Shown here piece after piece: positions 12,101-23,585 of a DNA stretch of 64,000 nt (position 1 is the stretch's first letter; the number at the start of each line of letters is the position of its first letter). Under the pieces are notes generated by a model. The model was not told the origin of the DNA. It saw only the letters and a program-made list of their open reading frames with translations, and made no database searches. Source of the DNA: Mycoplasma bradburyae (GTDB lineage Bacteria > Bacillota_I > Bacilli_A > Mycoplasmatales > Mycoplasmoidaceae); assembly GCF_024338845.1 (NCBI RefSeq), contig NZ_CP101414.1, positions 917,939 to 981,938 of the forward strand, read 5' to 3'. The translations under genes were made by a program, and so were the position numbers.

Positions 12101-12709
12101 CAGTTTAGAATTCTTAGTAATGTAATTAAATAGTTTTAAACGTTCTGTTTGACTATTTTTTCTTAATTCGTCAACATTAATTGGTTCTGAATTAGTATTA
12201 TCGCTATTTCGTAGAACAACAATTTTACCTGCTTCTTCAGATAATAAATCCTTTTTAGTTTCAATATAAGCAGTTAAATCAGCTTGAGAACTAAACAAAG
12301 ATCCGTCATAAAACAAAACATTATCTTCTCGATATAAAGAATCTTGTGCTTGTTCTTTTTTAGCATAGACATTTTGATCAAATCCTACAAACCCTTCTTT
12401 AAGAGCTGATGGTTCATAAAAGTTTTTTGCAAATACATTATCGTATAAACTCTTAGTTTTTGGATCTGTATATGACTGATAATTTTCAACTAAATCATTT
12501 GAAGATAAAAGAGAATAATAGCTTTCCTTGTTAACTTTTTCACCTTTATATTCTTCAGAAGAGCTAGCAAAACTTGGAGCAGTTTTTTCTAGTTCAGATG
12601 ACTGTCTTACAATAGGTCTTATTACATTATTACAAGACGATAAAATGAATGAAGGTAATATAAATAACCCTATTGCTAATTGTTTTTTGAACAATTTAGA
12701 TTTTTTCAT
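9116..12709 (-). CDS. Large lipoprotein (1197 aa) with hydrophobic helical region
   Basis: Start ATG 12707-12709, stop TAA 9116-9118. The N-terminus is a typical lipoprotein signal: Lys-rich start, hydrophobic core and lipobox LSSC with Cys26, so the mature protein should be acylated at the outer face. The N-terminal half is polar and contains a tyrosine-rich string (LFYDGSLFSSQADLTAYI). Around residues 780-900 there are long hydrophobic or amphipathic stretches (for example VFVISSVLEGFATILSSAVT and VAMHIAVLLVNVFF) that look like buried or membrane-inserting helices, unusual in a surface lipoprotein. I recognise no named family. It starts 19 nt after the 12729-14918 gene, so the two are probably cotranscribed. 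Confidence 0.7.
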
Positions 12710-12728
12710 ATCAATTAAAATTTAGTTT

Positions 12729-14918
12729 TTAAATTTTTGTAAAGAAACCTGAGAATTTACTTCTAATTGATGAACTTCAAGAAGTTAAACGATTTTTAAT
12801 TTTAGTAGGACGAAGTACATTATTATTTGCAGGCACTTTATTCAATTCAGTTTCATCTCACATTCCAAAGTGTGATCTGTATCAAGGGAATTGAATACTA
12901 TCATCTTTAGGTTTTTTAGTGAATACACTCTTAATTTGTGATCCTCATCTATTTAATCTACTTAAGATAGATGAACCAAATCTTGAAGCTTGAGTATCAT
13001 TAAGATTAACACTGTAACCTTTTTCAGTTGATGAAGTTGATTTAATTGTGTCGTAATTTCTTTCGGGTAACGGAGGAGGAACTTCAGCTAATTCTTTTAG
13101 AGCTTGTTGTCTCTTCTTCATTTCATTAACTTCATTAATAGTAGCATCTGAAGCAACAGCTGGTTTTCTTGTTTTATCAATTCTTGCGTAAATTGAGTAA
13201 TCAGTTTCTTGTTTTTCTTTATTATCATCAGTAACTAAAATAATTGAGTTTTTAGAACTGTCATAAACTGATTGGTAATCGCTAACACTACCATAAAGAT
13301 CAACTTTAGGAATTGCGTATACAGATGAACCTGATTGATAAAGATTTTCGGTTAATAAAGCAGCTGCATAAACTGATGGGTCAGTTGAGTTACTTCTAGA
13401 TGAGAATAGTGATTTTAATGAAGCAGCAGTTTCATATTTGTTAGCTTCACTTAATGATTCAACTGGCAAGAATACTGGTGATACTTTTCTTTCATTATTT
13501 ACACCATTATAAGTAACTTGAGCTAAGTAGAATCCTTGTTCAAATACATTCTTACCCTCTCTTGTTAATTTTTTAGCAACTACATCAACTGGTTGAGAAA
13601 TTAATGGTCTTCCTAAATTATCTCTAGGAACAATGCGTTTTTCTAAACGTTTACCACGGAAACCATCAGATAATACTGTCAAGAAGCTTAAGTTGCTAGT
13701 TTGACCTCTTGAAGGTTTTATGTTGCTAGTTTTAGTTAATTCTTCTTCAATATCGCTAATTGAATAAGATCTAGCAATTCCGCCTTTAGAGAAAATTGAG
13801 TATTCACTTGAAGAACTTGATGTAGAGCTTGTGCTAGCTGTTGAATTAGATCTAGATAAGAATCTCTTAGCAGAATCTTTGTCGCTCTGGCTTGGTTTAG
13901 CAACTGTTGAATCAGATTCGTTAAATAATTTATCTAAATCATAACTTTCTCATGAATCAGTTGAACTAGAACTTGTTGAGTTAGATCTCTTGAATGCGCT
14001 TGGTGATGTAACATTACTATTCGAACTTACAGAAACATCATCGAAACTAATCTCACCAGAGTTTTGTTTAGCTAAATAGTTAATAATAGCACTTGGGTTA
14101 CCCATTTCATTAGGGTTTTGGTTAATGTATTTTAAGAACGAACGGAATTCTGGATTACTAACATAATCCCCACCTACAATGCCAGAATTTTTTCTATCGT
14201 TATCAAATCAAGATTTAGGCGCTCAAAAAGCTCCTCTCTTTCCGTCTTTATCTTTAATTTCGATTAAGTCAAACTTTTCAAGAGATGCATCAGCTAAATC
14301 ATCAATATTAGATTTAGTTAAATTAAAGTCTCTTAACACTGTACTCTTTTTAACTGTAGAAGTTGGTTTAGGAGTAACATCTTTAGAAGATTTATAAGTG
14401 TTTAATAATAAACCAATACCAGCTCCAATAGCACCAACTGCAGCAATTCCACCAATCACTCCTCCTGCAGCAGCACCTACATTTAAGTTTTCTGATAAGT
14501 TTCCATTATTATCAGTAGTTATTCCTTCATGTGGAACTAGTCCTGGAACAGAAACCCCTGGAGAGTTGATAGCTCCATTTGAATCCATACCTTCTTCTGG
14601 ATGGAAGTTTTGATTACTTATTCCGTCATCGCCTTCGTATGCACCTGTGTCATCATAACCTTCTGAACCAGTTGCATATTTAGAAGAATCAGTATATCTT
14701 CCGCCATTTATTGGTCCGTATTGCGTATTGCCGCGAGACGGTCTATTGTTAGGATTGGTTGGTTTAGAAGAATCAGCTGACTGATTTTGAATAGGTTGAA
14801 TAACGCGATTTAAATTAGCAGCCGTTAATGAAACCGGAATCGCTACAGCAGTAGCAGCTGTAACAACACCTAATGATGATAAAAGAATCGTTTTTTTAAG
14901 AGGTACTTTTTTTGACAT
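12729..14918 (-). CDS. Ser/Asn-rich anchored surface protein, paralogue of 15090-17498
   Basis: 729 aa; ATG 14916-14918, stop TAA 12729-12731. Parts in order: basic start and hydrophobic segment (about 8-33), Asn/Ser/Gly-rich region (34-147), second very Gly/Ala-rich hydrophobic segment (about 148-170), long Ser-rich region with runs of serine (around 330-410), then a more ordered domain with VPRDNLGRPLIS, a QGFYLAQVTYNG strand and VSPVFLPVESL, ending in a basic tail. The ordered domain and two-segment layout recur in the 15090-17498 protein (VPRDRQGRPVIS, FFIPEVLL), so the two are paralogues. If both segments span the membrane, the Ser-rich part and domain are on the inner side, or the second segment is not transmembrane. 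Function unknown; a structural or adhesion role is plausible from context. Confidence 0.65.
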
Positions 14919-15039
14919 AATCGATATCTTTCTTTAACAAAAATTAATCTTAATCTTATTTTAAAACTAATTATTATTTTTTCTTGATAAATGATTATAT
15001 AAAATAAAATTTATTAATTCATTTATTTAAATAAATAGA

Positions 15040-15073
15040 AAAAGAAGAACCAAGAACAATAGGTTCTTCTTTT
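15040..15073 (-). terminator. Rho-independent terminator after the 15090-17498 gene
   Basis: Perfect 12-bp stem AAAAGAAGAACC (15040-15051) / GGTTCTTCTTTT (15062-15073), 10-nt loop, T-rich tail on the minus strand. It starts 17 nt after the stop and separates this gene from the 14918-5759 unit. Confidence 0.8.
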
Positions 15074-15089
15074 CATTAATAACTAGTTA

Positions 15090-17498
15090 TTATCTACGCA
15101 AGAATGCGAATTTAGTTCTGAAGAAGTCCGCAGTTGAGCTAAAGAAGTTTGAAACTCGTTTTCTAATTGAATTTAGAATTCCTACTTTAATTGTATTTTT
15201 ATTAGATGAACTATTAGAAGAAAATAAACCTTTAATTTTTAATGGTTTTTTGGTTTTAATAGTCTTACTATTTAATTTAGAAAAATCTTCAACAATTGTT
15301 CTTCCTCTTTTTGAATCAATTTTACTATTTTCATTCATCGCATTTACAATAATAGGAGAACTTAATTCTTGGTTTCTTCTTTCAGAATCAGAACTTATTT
15401 TTGAAAGTGATCTTGAAGCAGATTGAACTGTAGTTTTTTGAGTATTTAAAACTCTAGAATTCACACCATTAGAATCAAATCTAATTGAACTATATATAAC
15501 TTTATCTACATCATTAGCAGATAAACTGCGTTTTAGTTGATCACGAATTTCTCTATCTTCAAAAGTATTTTCGAATGATAAAGTAGCGTAAGTTAAATCA
15601 CCTTCGTTCTTTATATTGTAATGAGGAATTATGTGTCTATTAGGATTTTCTTTTTTGATTTGATCAAATTTTTGAATAAAGATATACGGATTATCTTTAG
15701 CTGTAGGATCATTTCAAATAAGTTTTAATGAATTTTCAAAGTAAGCTTTATTCTTTTTATCTAATAAAACTTCAGGAATAAAGAATGAACGAGCTTCTCG
15801 CTTAAAGGTCTGGTTATTACCTCTAGTTGTTGTAATGTATATATATCCTCTTTCTAATGCTTCAGGATTGTTCTTTACGAAGGTTCCAGCAACTTGATTG
15901 AACGGTTTTGATATAACTGGTCTACCTTGTCTATCTCTTGGAACTTTAGCGTAAGGAGCAGGTTCAATTTCATCATCTCCATTAACAAATTTATTTAAAA
16001 TGTTTAGGTTTTCAAATGAACCTTTATTTGGCGTACTTAATACTGGATCTTCTCAAATTAATGCTTTTCCAATTTTATCGCTTATCTTATCGATTTTATT
16101 AGCACCACTAATTAATGTATTACCTTTTAATTCATCATAAACTTTATCTAAGTCTAAATTTGCTGATAATTTAGGTAAAGCAACATCATTGTTATCAGCC
16201 CTTTTATCTTTAGCAGTACTTACAAATTTATAGTAGTTATTAATTAACTCATCAGAAGAAGTGCTATCCAATGTACCGTTTTTAGATTTAGCCGAATATT
16301 TTGCGTAACTTTCAACTAATTTGTTAGCCGAATCTTCAAGATCATTAGAACTTGTTAAAACAACTGGTTTGTTAGGATTATCAATTTTTTGAGAAAGGTA
16401 TTGTTCGTACGAAGCACCTAAAGCAGTTAATGGATCATCTGTTGATTTTCTAACATCTTTAGCAGCTCTAATTCCAACGTTATTTTCTTCATTAGGCACA
16501 GCACTTAGATTAGGTAATTTAACAGAATTTCTTGGCGAACTATCAGTTGAATTAACACTTTCATCATCTAAAAAGCTAAATGCTTCTTCTATTAATTCAT
16601 TAGTAGATTTTAGGTTAGATTGAAAATGCTTAACTGCATTATCATTCTTATCTAAGTAATTAAAGAAAGCTAATTTATTATCTTTTTGTTCTGGGTTTTC
16701 ATTTAAAAATTTAACGAAATCACCAAAATCAGGGTTTATAATACCAGTATTAAACCCATTGTTCATTGAAGCGAATCAATCAGAAGGTAATAAATAATTA
16801 CGTTGCGTATTTTCTTTTTTGAAATCAATTACTAAATCTTTAAGTTGTCTTCCTTGAGCTAATAATGACTTGTTTGATGAAGGAGAATCTAACGGAATTG
16901 ATGATAATTCAACTTCGTTAGGTCTAGTTTGTAAATCTATAGCAGTTGGAACTGTTGCTCTATTAGATGAATTCTTTCAGTTATAAGCAAGAACTGAAAT
17001 ACCAGCAACAGAAGCTCCTAATACTGCGCCAACAGTTGATCCTATTATAGCAGCTAGATTCGTTTTATCGATATTACCGCTAACCTCTTTATCTTTTATG
17101 TTGGGCATTGAAGTATTAATTGAACCTACAGGGTTAATAGGTTGGTTTCCATTAATTGGAGCAGATTCATCTGCACTTGTTCTTCCATTTGAAGATGGAA
17201 CAGAAGTTTCATCACCTACAATAATAACGTTTTTAGAATCTTTTGCATTTTCTTCATCTAAGAATGGTAAGAATGATAGATCATTATTCTTAACTGAACT
17301 ATCACTAGAAGAGTCCGATCCATTTATAGAAGAATTAGAATCGTTCTTATTTTCTTTAGTTGCGTTTTGTGAACTTTGTTTAGAGTCGGTTCCATTGTTT
17401 TTACTAGCAAAAACAACTGGTGTAATAATAGCAGTTGTTGCTACTGCTAAAGCTGTAGTCGTAATTACAGCTATTTTTCCTTTTGATAATTTTTTCAT
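15090..17498 (-). CDS. Ser/Asn-rich anchored surface protein, paralogue of 12729-14918
   Basis: 802 aa; ATG 17496-17498, stop TAA 15090-15092, one frame with TGA as Trp. A Lys-rich start is followed by a hydrophobic segment (about 8-30), a Ser/Asn/Lys-rich region, and a second Gly/Ala/Val-rich hydrophobic segment (about 147-173). A long polar, probably flexible stretch follows, then a domain with the VPRDRQGRPVIS motif shared with the neighbouring paralogue, and an Arg/Lys-rich tail ending FAFLRR. Same order as the 12729-14918 protein, but overall divergence is high. It lies 104 nt downstream of the P30-like 17603-18505 gene and may be cotranscribed with it. No enzymatic motif is visible; function unknown. 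Confidence 0.65.
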
Positions 17499-17602
17499 AA
17501 CGAGATAACCTACCTATATATATTACTTTAATTTAGCTAAATTTTGTTATTATCTACAAATTTTCTAGCAAATTGTTTAACGAATGATATTGAAATTATA
17601 AT

Positions 17603-18505
17603 TTAATTTTTATAAAGAGTCTGAATATTTCTATTTTTATTTTGAAAATTATTTTGAGCATTCTGAACTTGAGGGCTTCTTAAATTAACTTGGTTAGAAT
17701 TAATTTGAACAGGGAATTTACTCTTATTATTCAATGACATATTAGGCTGATTCATTGGATTTATATTCATTAATGGGTTTTGATTTCGAACCATCAGATT
17801 TTGCTGGTTATTAACGAATCCATGTACTGGTTTTTGTTGAAATCTGTTAGGTAGTCTTAATTGTTGATTATTATTAATGTTTAATTGCGGATTAAAATTC
17901 GAATTAACTACTAAATTATTGTTAGCAACAATATTTTGATTAAAAATCTGACGATTTATATTATTAGCCGGTACATTAACTTGGTTTGGTATTAATTTGA
18001 TATTAGGTTGATAATTGATTTTTGGCGGAATAATTTCTTCTTTAACTTGTGGCTGAGTTTCATTTATTTCAGAATCAACTTCTTTTTTCTTAATTTCTTC
18101 TTGTTTTAATTCATTATGTTCATCACTTTCAGACGAAGTAAGTAATTTTTGTTCTTCGACTTTCTTTGTTTCTCTTATGATTTCTAACTGTAACTCTTTA
18201 AGTAAATTAACTTTTACTAAATAGTTCATTATACACATACAGATTCCACTTATTAAGAAAACTAAACCAAAGATTACACCAATTATTCCCATTGCTAGTA
18301 ACCCAACACCAGTTGATGTTAGTTCTATTTCGTTGTTATTAGAAACCTGTCTTAATGATCTACCAACAATACTAAATCCTAAAGCCCCTAAAAAAATAAA
18401 AACAGCAGCTAAAACAAAAAAGATAACAATAATATTAATATTTGTTTTCTTATTCAATAAAGATTGTTTATTATTTGTTTTTTCTTTTTTATTTGTATCT
18501 GACAT
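17603..18505 (-). CDS. P30-like two-TM protein with Asn/Gln/Pro-rich tail
   Basis: 300 aa, ATG 18503-18505, stop TAA 17603-17605; no Trp codon of either kind. Parts: polar Asn/Lys N-terminus (1-21), TM helix about 23-47, short loop, TM helix about 70-95 with two Cys (GICMCIM), charged coiled-coil region about 100-155, then a long tail rich in Asn, Gln and Pro with repeated short NP/QN units. The same order of parts is seen in the 4769-5614 protein, and it resembles the layout of P30/P32/MGC2 cytadhesins. Direct homology to P30 is not shown by any long shared string. It is the first gene of this locus in the direction of transcription. Confidence 0.6.
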   Translation of the reverse strand: MSDTNKKEKTNNKQSLLNKKTNINIIVIFFVLAAVFIFLGALGFSIVGRSLRQVSNNNEIELTSTGVGLLAMGIIGVIFGLVFLISGICMCIMNYLVKVNLLKELQLEIIRETKKVEEQKLLTSSESDEHNELKQEEIKKKEVDSEINETQPQVKEEIIPPKINYQPNIKLIPNQVNVPANNINRQIFNQNIVANNNLVVNSNFNPQLNINNNQQLRLPNRFQQKPVHGFVNNQQNLMVRNQNPLMNINPMNQPNMSLNNKSKFPVQINSNQVNLRSPQVQNAQNNFQNKNRNIQTLYKN

Positions 18506-18640
18506 AAGATTTTATTTAATGGCGCTAATGATTTAATCAATTTAGTGATAATCGAAAGCTTGAATTATTGTATTTATATAAATTTCTATTTATTTTGAAT
18601 GTTATTTTAATACAAAGAATAACTGAGATGTTAAACAAAA

Positions 18641-19411
18641 TTATTGCAATTTTTGTTTCATATTAAATAGCATTATACCTGTAGCCACAGACACATTCAA
18701 GGATTGAATCTTGTCTGTATACATTGGAATCTTAATTTGGTAATCCGAATTCTTAATTAGTTGGTTAGACACACCTTTTTGTTCATTACCTACAATTAAT
18801 ATAGATTTTTTAGCATATTCTTGGTTATAGTCAGCAGCCTCACTGCTTAAATTCGAAACATAAGATCAATATCCATATTTTTCTTGAAGGTCTTTTATGG
18901 CATATGAAAGGTTTGCAACTTCAATTAAATTAAGATAAAAACAAGCACCAAGCGATGTTTTTATTACAGTGTTATTAATTCTGGCTTGATTATCTTTTTT
19001 AAAAATCACGCCAGATACATTAGCTGCTAAACATGTTCGCAATATTCCACCAAAGTTACCTGGGTCTTGTATTTGATCTAAAACAACAATAATTCCTTCT
19101 TGTTGTTCTTTAATGCGTTCGCAAAATTCATTAAATGATATCGTTAAAGAATTAGCATCAATTTCAGCAACAAAACCCTGATGATTTAATGAATCTCTAT
19201 ATTGATTATCAAATCATTTTAAAGAATGCAACTCGTATTCAATATTCCTTTGTTTCAATAACTTGATAATTTCGTTTTCTTGTTTGTGTAAAAATACTTT
19301 TTTGATTTTTAAGTTGTTAATTAAACCTTCATAAACGGCATTGAAACCGAATAAGCATAATCTTTCTTTTTTGGAATTATTTTTATTTTGGGGCTTAAAT
19401 TGATCTTTCAT
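18641..19411 (-). CDS. rlmB: SpoU/TrmH-family 23S rRNA 2'-O-ribose methyltransferase
   Basis: 256 aa, ATG 19409-19411, stop TAA 18641-18643. It has the SPOUT (trefoil-knot) motifs in order: motif 1 DQIQDPGNFGGILRT, motif 2 IVGNEQKGVS and motif 3 IPMYTDKIQSLNVSVATGI, all AdoMet-binding or dimer elements. An N-terminal L30e-like substrate-binding region (LCLFGFNAVYEGL) is typical of the RlmB subgroup. It would methylate a ribose in 23S rRNA. Only one base separates it from cysS, the same neighbour as in M. genitalium. RlmB versus another member of the subgroup is not settled by sequence alone. Confidence 0.85.
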
Positions 19412-19412
19412 T

Positions 19413-20720
19413 TTATAAAACTTTTTTATTCATCAATTTGTTTCTTATGATGTCAGCATTTTCATAATCCTTATTAGCTAACAATTCAGCTCAGTTACGA
19501 ATTTGTTCATTAATATGATCATTATGAAGCATTTCTGGAACTATTCCGTAGATTTCTAAACATCACATTAATTTTTGATAAGCTCAGATATTTTCTTCAA
19601 TCTTTTTGTGAGCTATAGCTTCATTTATCGTCTTAACATGCTCTCAAATAGTTTTTGTCGCGTTAGCAAAATTAAGGTTATCTAATAGCGATTCTTTAAA
19701 ACTATCACAAGTTAATGAAGTACTTGGAATGTTTTGGTTATTAGCAATTAAATATGTTCTGAAACGATTAATACAATTAACTATTTTCTCAATGTCTTTT
19801 TGAGCAGATTTAATTACATTGCCATCAAAATTAAGCGGAAGAGTGTATGATGAATTATAAAAAACTCATCGTATTGCACGATAATTAAACGATTCAATTA
19901 AATGCTTAACATAGATAAAGTTATTAAGTGATTTAGACATCTTTTCATTTTCAATTAAAAGGTGTCCTACATGCACTCAACAATTAGCTAAATTACGATT
20001 ATATAACGCAATGTTTTGCGCGTTTTCATTTTCGTGGTGAGGAAATAACAAATCAATACCACCACCATGAATAATAAATCCTTTTTGTTGGAATTCTTTA
20101 TCAATTATGTAAGAACATTCAGTGTGTCAACCAGGGCGACCATCGCCAAATTCTGATTTTCATACAATACCTGTAGTTGTTTTCTTTCACAACACAAAGT
20201 CATTAGGACTTAATTTATTTTCATCACTTTTAATTCTGTGACCAGCAATCTGTTCATCTAATTTACGTTTAGATAAAATTCCGTAATTATTAATCTTAGA
20301 TGTATTTAGATATACATCATTCTCTATTTTGTAAGCGTATCCGGTTTCATAAATACGTTTAACATAATCAATAATGCCATCCATTTGTTCAGTTACTTTA
20401 ACAATTTTAGGCATTTTGATATCTAGTTCATTAAGTATATCTAGATAAGCTATTGTATATTGTTTAGCGACATCATTTTCAGCTAAGCAAAGTTTAGTTG
20501 CTTGAGCAACAATCTTGTCATCTATATCTGTAATATTATGAACAAAATTAACTTTCTTGTTTGAATGTTCTAATAATCTTCTTAATACATCAAAGGTAAC
20601 TATTGGTCTTAAATTACCCATGTGAATGTGATCATAAACAGTTGGTCCGCAAACATAGATATTAATTTCTTCATCTTCAATATTTATATTTGTTCTAGTT
20701 AGGGTATCGTATAATTTCAC
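19413..20720 (-). CDS. cysS: Cysteinyl-tRNA synthetase
   Basis: 435 aa. Start GTG at 20718-20720, six nt after the ligA stop; no ATG gives the conserved N-terminus. Class I signatures: the HIGH-type motif HIHMG (residues 31-35) preceded by the zinc-ligand cysteine in [10 protein letters not shown], and KMSKS (in [10 protein letters not shown], near plus-strand 19926-19950). The protein attaches Cys to tRNA-Cys in the cytoplasm. It is shorter than E. coli CysS (461 aa), as in other mycoplasmas. It sits in a tight ligA-cysS-rlmB unit transcribed leftward. Confidence 0.95.
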
Positions 20721-20726
20721 GGTTTT

Positions 20727-22871
20727 TTAGTTCCAAATCTCTTCTTGTATTATTGGTATATTTAATTCTTTAGCTTCGTTAATTTTTTTAGCAGTAGGCT
20801 TATTGCCAGCTAACAGATAATCAACATTTTTAGAGACATTATTTACAAATTTAATTTTATATTTTAGAGATAATTTTTTAATTATTTCATTTCTAGAAAT
20901 GCTAAATGAACCAGTTATGACAATTTTTTTACCAAAATAAATTGATGATTCATCCACTAATTCATTGTTGATTTCATCTTTTGTATTAATATTCAGTTCT
21001 TTTAATTTTTCAATTAATTCTAAGTTTTTATCAGATGAAAAAAAGCTATGTATCGAATTCGCAGTAATATTACTTATATCAGCCAATCTAGTATAATCTT
21101 CCACAGTTAGATTTCTTAACTTATCTATATCATTATATGCGCTAGCAATTGATTTAGCAGTAGCAACGCCGATAAATTTAATATTTAAAGCAGCTAACAA
21201 ACGATAAAGTTCTCTATTTTTAGACTCATTAATGTTATTAATTAATTTGTCGAATGATTTCTCTTGAAATCTAAAGTTATGTTTGATTCCTGATTTTTTA
21301 AATCCTTTTTTAAGTCAAGGCTTAATAATAATTTCTTTATATTTTTCTAGTTTATAAATATCCAAGATATTTGAAATAAATGTTTGATTATCGTTTTCAA
21401 GTAATTCAAATGGCTGAACATCTTCGTTTACATTTTGATTAGCTATCAATTCATTACATTCTTTAATAACATCGTTAACTTTAGTGTTAAAAAAAACTTC
21501 TAATGTACTTTCACTTAAACCTTCAATATTCATTATTGGTTTAGAACAATAATAAATTAGGTATTGAAGTTGTTTTTGACTACATTCATCATTAATACAA
21601 TATCAGTCGACTTCTTCTTCTTTTTTAGCTAAATCAGATTTACAACTAGGACATTTGAAGTCATATTCAAATTTGACACAATTATCTTTTCTTTTATCGA
21701 AATTAACTCCAATTACTTTCGGAATAATTTCGGCAGCTTTTATTAAATAAACATAATCGTTAACTCTAATATCTAGCTCATTAATGTACTCAATATTATG
21801 TAAGGTTGCATATGTAATAATTGAGCCTTCTAACTCTACAGGCTCAAGTTCAGCAACAAAAGTTAACTTACCAGTTCTTCCTACATTTAAGATAATGTTT
21901 TTTAATTTAGTTTCAACTTGTGTTGGAGTAAATTTATAAGCAATTGCTCATTTAGGAAATTTCGAAGTATAACCAATTTTTTCATAATCTTCGAAGTTGT
22001 TGTATTTTATAACAGCTCCATCAATTCTGTAATCTAAATTATTTTTATTTTTTTCAAGATCTTTAATACTTTCATAAACATCTTTTATGTCGTTAAATAA
22101 TTTAATTTCTTTGGCTACATTAAAGCCTCATTTTTTTAATTTTTCAATTACCTCGTATTGAGTTTTAAAACCAACTTCATAAGAGTTAGGAATGTAATAA
22201 AAAAATGCGTTAAGTTTTCGTTTAGCAACTTCAGTAACATCGATATTTCTTAAACTTCCAGAAGCATAATTTCTAGAATTAGCGAATTTCTTATCTTCAT
22301 CTCTTGATGAGTTTATTTCTTCAAAATCTTTATTTGAAACATAAACTTCACCGCGAATAACAAGTTTTTTGATATCGGTATCAATTTTTAGAGGAATCGT
22401 TTTAATAGTTTTAATATTCGAAAAAACACTTTCACCAATCACACCATCACCTCTAGTTAAAGCATCTATCAATAAACCATTTTCATAAATTAACGAAATA
22501 GATAAACCATCTATTTTAGGTTCTAAAACATATGAATTTTTTTCACTTTTACTAATCTTAGCAATGTTGTCATTAAAATTTATTAACTCATCAAAATTAA
22601 AGCAGTTATTTAGTGAAAGCATTAGATAATCATGTTTAACTTTAGTGAATTTATTGCTGATTGATGAACCTATTCTCTGGGTCGGAGAATAACTTAATAT
22701 AAATTCAGGATACTTACTTTCGTATTCTTTTAAAGTCTTGTATGCGTTGTCATAAACTTCGTCAGAAACAGAAGGATTAGATAACACATAGTACTCATGT
22801 TCTCATTTATTCAGTTTTTTAACTAAATCCTGAATTGCTGAATATATTTTATCTTTTTCACTATTATTCAT
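20727..22871 (-). CDS. ligA: NAD-dependent DNA ligase
   Basis: 714 aa; ATG 22869-22871 gives the expected N-terminus with [20 protein letters not shown]. The adenylation motif KIDG has the catalytic lysine near residue 119 ([11 protein letters not shown]). A four-cysteine zinc finger (CPSCKS and the paired CINDEC) is followed by helix-hairpin-helix repeats and a C-terminal BRCT domain ([20 protein letters not shown]). It seals nicks using NAD in replication and repair. It is about 45 residues longer than E. coli LigA; the extra length seems to lie in the helix-hairpin-helix region after [15 protein letters not shown]. Frames join across several TGA Trp codons. Confidence 0.95.
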
Positions 22872-23299
22872 AATCAACTTATATATCTAATAAACTATTT
22901 TTATTTAAAAATAACGATTAATTTTAAATTAATAAGTTTTTAACTGATGTTTCAATCCTTGTCAATTAGTTTGATGATAAAACTAAAACTTATCAAAATA
23001 GTTATTATCAAAACTTATATTTCATTAAATGACCTGTCACCAATAAAATGTAGATTTTTGCTATTACAAATTTTTATAACCTAATTACATTCTTTTATAG
23101 AATTGATTTTTAAGACTGTTTTTACTGTGCCAATTATTTAAATTTATGACTTATCTTAAACATCACTAAATCACTAAAACTTATAATTTTTTATATTAAT
23201 CAATATATTGCTTATATATAATAATATTTTATAAAAATATTATTATATATAACATTTATTTTAATTAATTTAAATAAATTTATCCAAAACAAATAAAAA
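22872..23299. other. AT-rich intergenic stretch, no gene seen
   Basis: About 430 nt between ligA and the tandem terminators. No open frame of useful length on either strand with TGA as Trp, and no RNA gene recognised. It probably contains the ligA promoter; no strong -35/-10 pair stands out. Confidence 0.5.
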
Positions 23300-23340
23300 A
23301 CCATCAACATAGTTAGTTTTTACTAGCACAAGTTGATGGT
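23300..23340 (-). terminator. Second of two tandem terminators downstream of tRNA-Gly
   Basis: ACCATCAAC (23300-23308) pairs with GTTGATGGT (23332-23340); on the minus strand a T-rich tail follows. The large loop contains a further short TAGT/ACTA pairing. Confidence 0.65.
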
Positions 23341-23351
23341 TATAAAAAAAA

Positions 23352-23385
23352 CTAATACCTCATTATACGCTATCTGAGGTATTAG
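23352..23385 (-). terminator. First of two tandem terminators downstream of tRNA-Gly
   Basis: Perfect 11-bp stem CTAATACCTCA (23352-23362) / TGAGGTATTAG (23375-23385), 12-nt loop, followed on the minus strand by eight T. Strong intrinsic terminator for the msrA/tRNA unit. Confidence 0.85.
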
Positions 23386-23461
23386 AAATTTGGATCATTA
23401 TGAAATCACTATAGGTTATTATAATGATTGGTCGATTTTATTATCTTCGTTAAATTATTAA

Positions 23462-23535
23462 TGGAGCAGATGACGAGAATCGAACTCGCGTCTAAACCTT
23501 GGCAAGGTCTCGTTCTACCATTGAACTACATCTGC
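23462..23535 (-). tRNA. tRNA-Gly (GCC)
   Basis: 74 nt including an encoded CCA end. The minus strand starts GCAGATG and folds with its complement before the discriminator T and CCA. The anticodon loop TTGCCAA gives anticodon GCC, and the T arm has GAGTTCGATTCTC. It lies 50 nt after msrA on the same strand and is followed by the tandem terminators. Confidence 0.95.
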
Positions 23536-23585
23536 ACCTTTAAATATTTTAACACAATAAAATGATCTATTGCTATGTAAGTTAA

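Noticed and set aside
17098..17508. 136-aa open frame on the plus strand
   Set aside because: It is the antisense of the Ser/Asn-rich start of the 15090-17498 gene; its Ser/Glu-rich composition is the mirror of the real frame and it has no upstream signal.
4769..18505. EAGR boxes or other HMW-type cytoskeletal motifs
   Set aside because: I looked for Trp/aromatic-rich acidic boxes typical of HMW1/HMW3/P65 and did not find them in the large proteins.
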